In this document: piece by piece, positions 6,264 to 6,285 of the stretch | How the letters are laid out: every line of letters starts with the position of its first letter | How positions within the stretch are numbered: the stretch's first letter is position 1 | Assembly: GCA_002347925.1 (NCBI GenBank) | Contig: DDYL01000110.1 | Coordinates: 6,414-12,698, forward strand | Origin: Chloroflexi bacterium UBA2235 | GTDB taxonomy: Bacteria > Chloroflexota > UBA11872 > UBA12225 | DNA length: 6,285 bases | Reading direction: 5' to 3' | Made by a program: the position numbers and the translations under genes | Notes under the pieces: generated by a model | The model's database searches: none | What the model saw: the letters and a program-made list of their open reading frames with translations, nothing else | What the model was told of the DNA's origin: nothing

Positions 6264-6285
6264 AGATCGTGATGTATGGCGCGGG
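6260..6285 (+). CDS. Start of a Rossmann-fold oxidoreductase, cut by window edge
   Basis: Only eight full codons are present, reading MKIVMYGA and followed by GG, the first two bases of a probable Gly codon. This is the beginning of a beta strand leading into a GxGxxG nucleotide-binding loop, as seen in ketopantoate reductase-like, mannitol dehydrogenase-like or Gfo/Idh-type proteins. ATG 6260 overlaps the previous stop (ATGA) and has GGGGAGGG (6246-6253) 6 bases before it, so the start is well supported while the family is not. Confidence 0.6.

Noticed and set aside
1..6285. CRISPR arrays, tRNA or rRNA genes, insertion sequences
   Set aside because: No regularly spaced repeats, cloverleaf sequences, rRNA-like stretches, transposase motifs or terminal inverted repeats were seen.

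Overview
The window is a GC-rich, gene-dense bacterial fragment (about 60-65% G+C by eye). It has good Shine-Dalgarno sites and short intergenic gaps, and its proteins are rich in arginine and alanine but poor in lysine. The gene set (enolase-superfamily sugar-acid enzyme, DHDPS-family lyase, classical and extended SDRs, ceramidase-like hydrolase) resembles the carbohydrate and sugar-acid islands of environmental lineages such as Chloroflexota (SAR202-like) or Latescibacterota. That placement is only an impression; no marker gene is present.

Layout. Two blocks diverge from a 243-base spacer (2704-2946). Leftward (minus strand) run an enolase-superfamily enzyme (2703 to 1525) and then a neutral-ceramidase-like protein (1442 to beyond base 1). 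Rightward (plus strand) run a classical SDR oxidoreductase (2947-3711), a thioredoxin-fold protein (3729-4304), a dihydrodipicolinate-synthase-family protein (4421-5329), an extended-SDR/NAD-dependent epimerase-like protein (5436-6263) and the first eight codons of a further Rossmann-fold protein (from 6260, ATGA overlap).

The main discovery is the thioredoxin-fold gene. Its reading frame starts at 3729 behind a good ribosome binding site and carries one in-frame TGA at 3822-3824. It then continues in the same frame to a TGA at 4302-4304. The internal TGA falls exactly on the first position of the CxxC redox motif, giving W-K-P-G-[TGA]-P-A-C, and a hairpin lies 9-36 bases downstream of it. 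This is the signature of a UGA-encoded selenocysteine (UxxC) protein with a bacterial SECIS element. A plain ORF search would miss it, reporting only a 154-residue fragment from 3840. A nonsense mutation or a sequencing error is the main alternative.

How the genes may work together (inference): the enolase-superfamily enzyme could dehydrate or epimerise a sugar acid, the DHDPS-family protein could dehydrate or cleave the resulting keto-deoxy acid, and the SDRs and last Rossmann protein could supply redox steps. No transporter or regulator gene is visible. Three of the enzymes lack a residue considered catalytic in their family: the enolase MR-type His, the ceramidase Ser, and the extended-SDR Lys. 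The exact substrates are therefore open.
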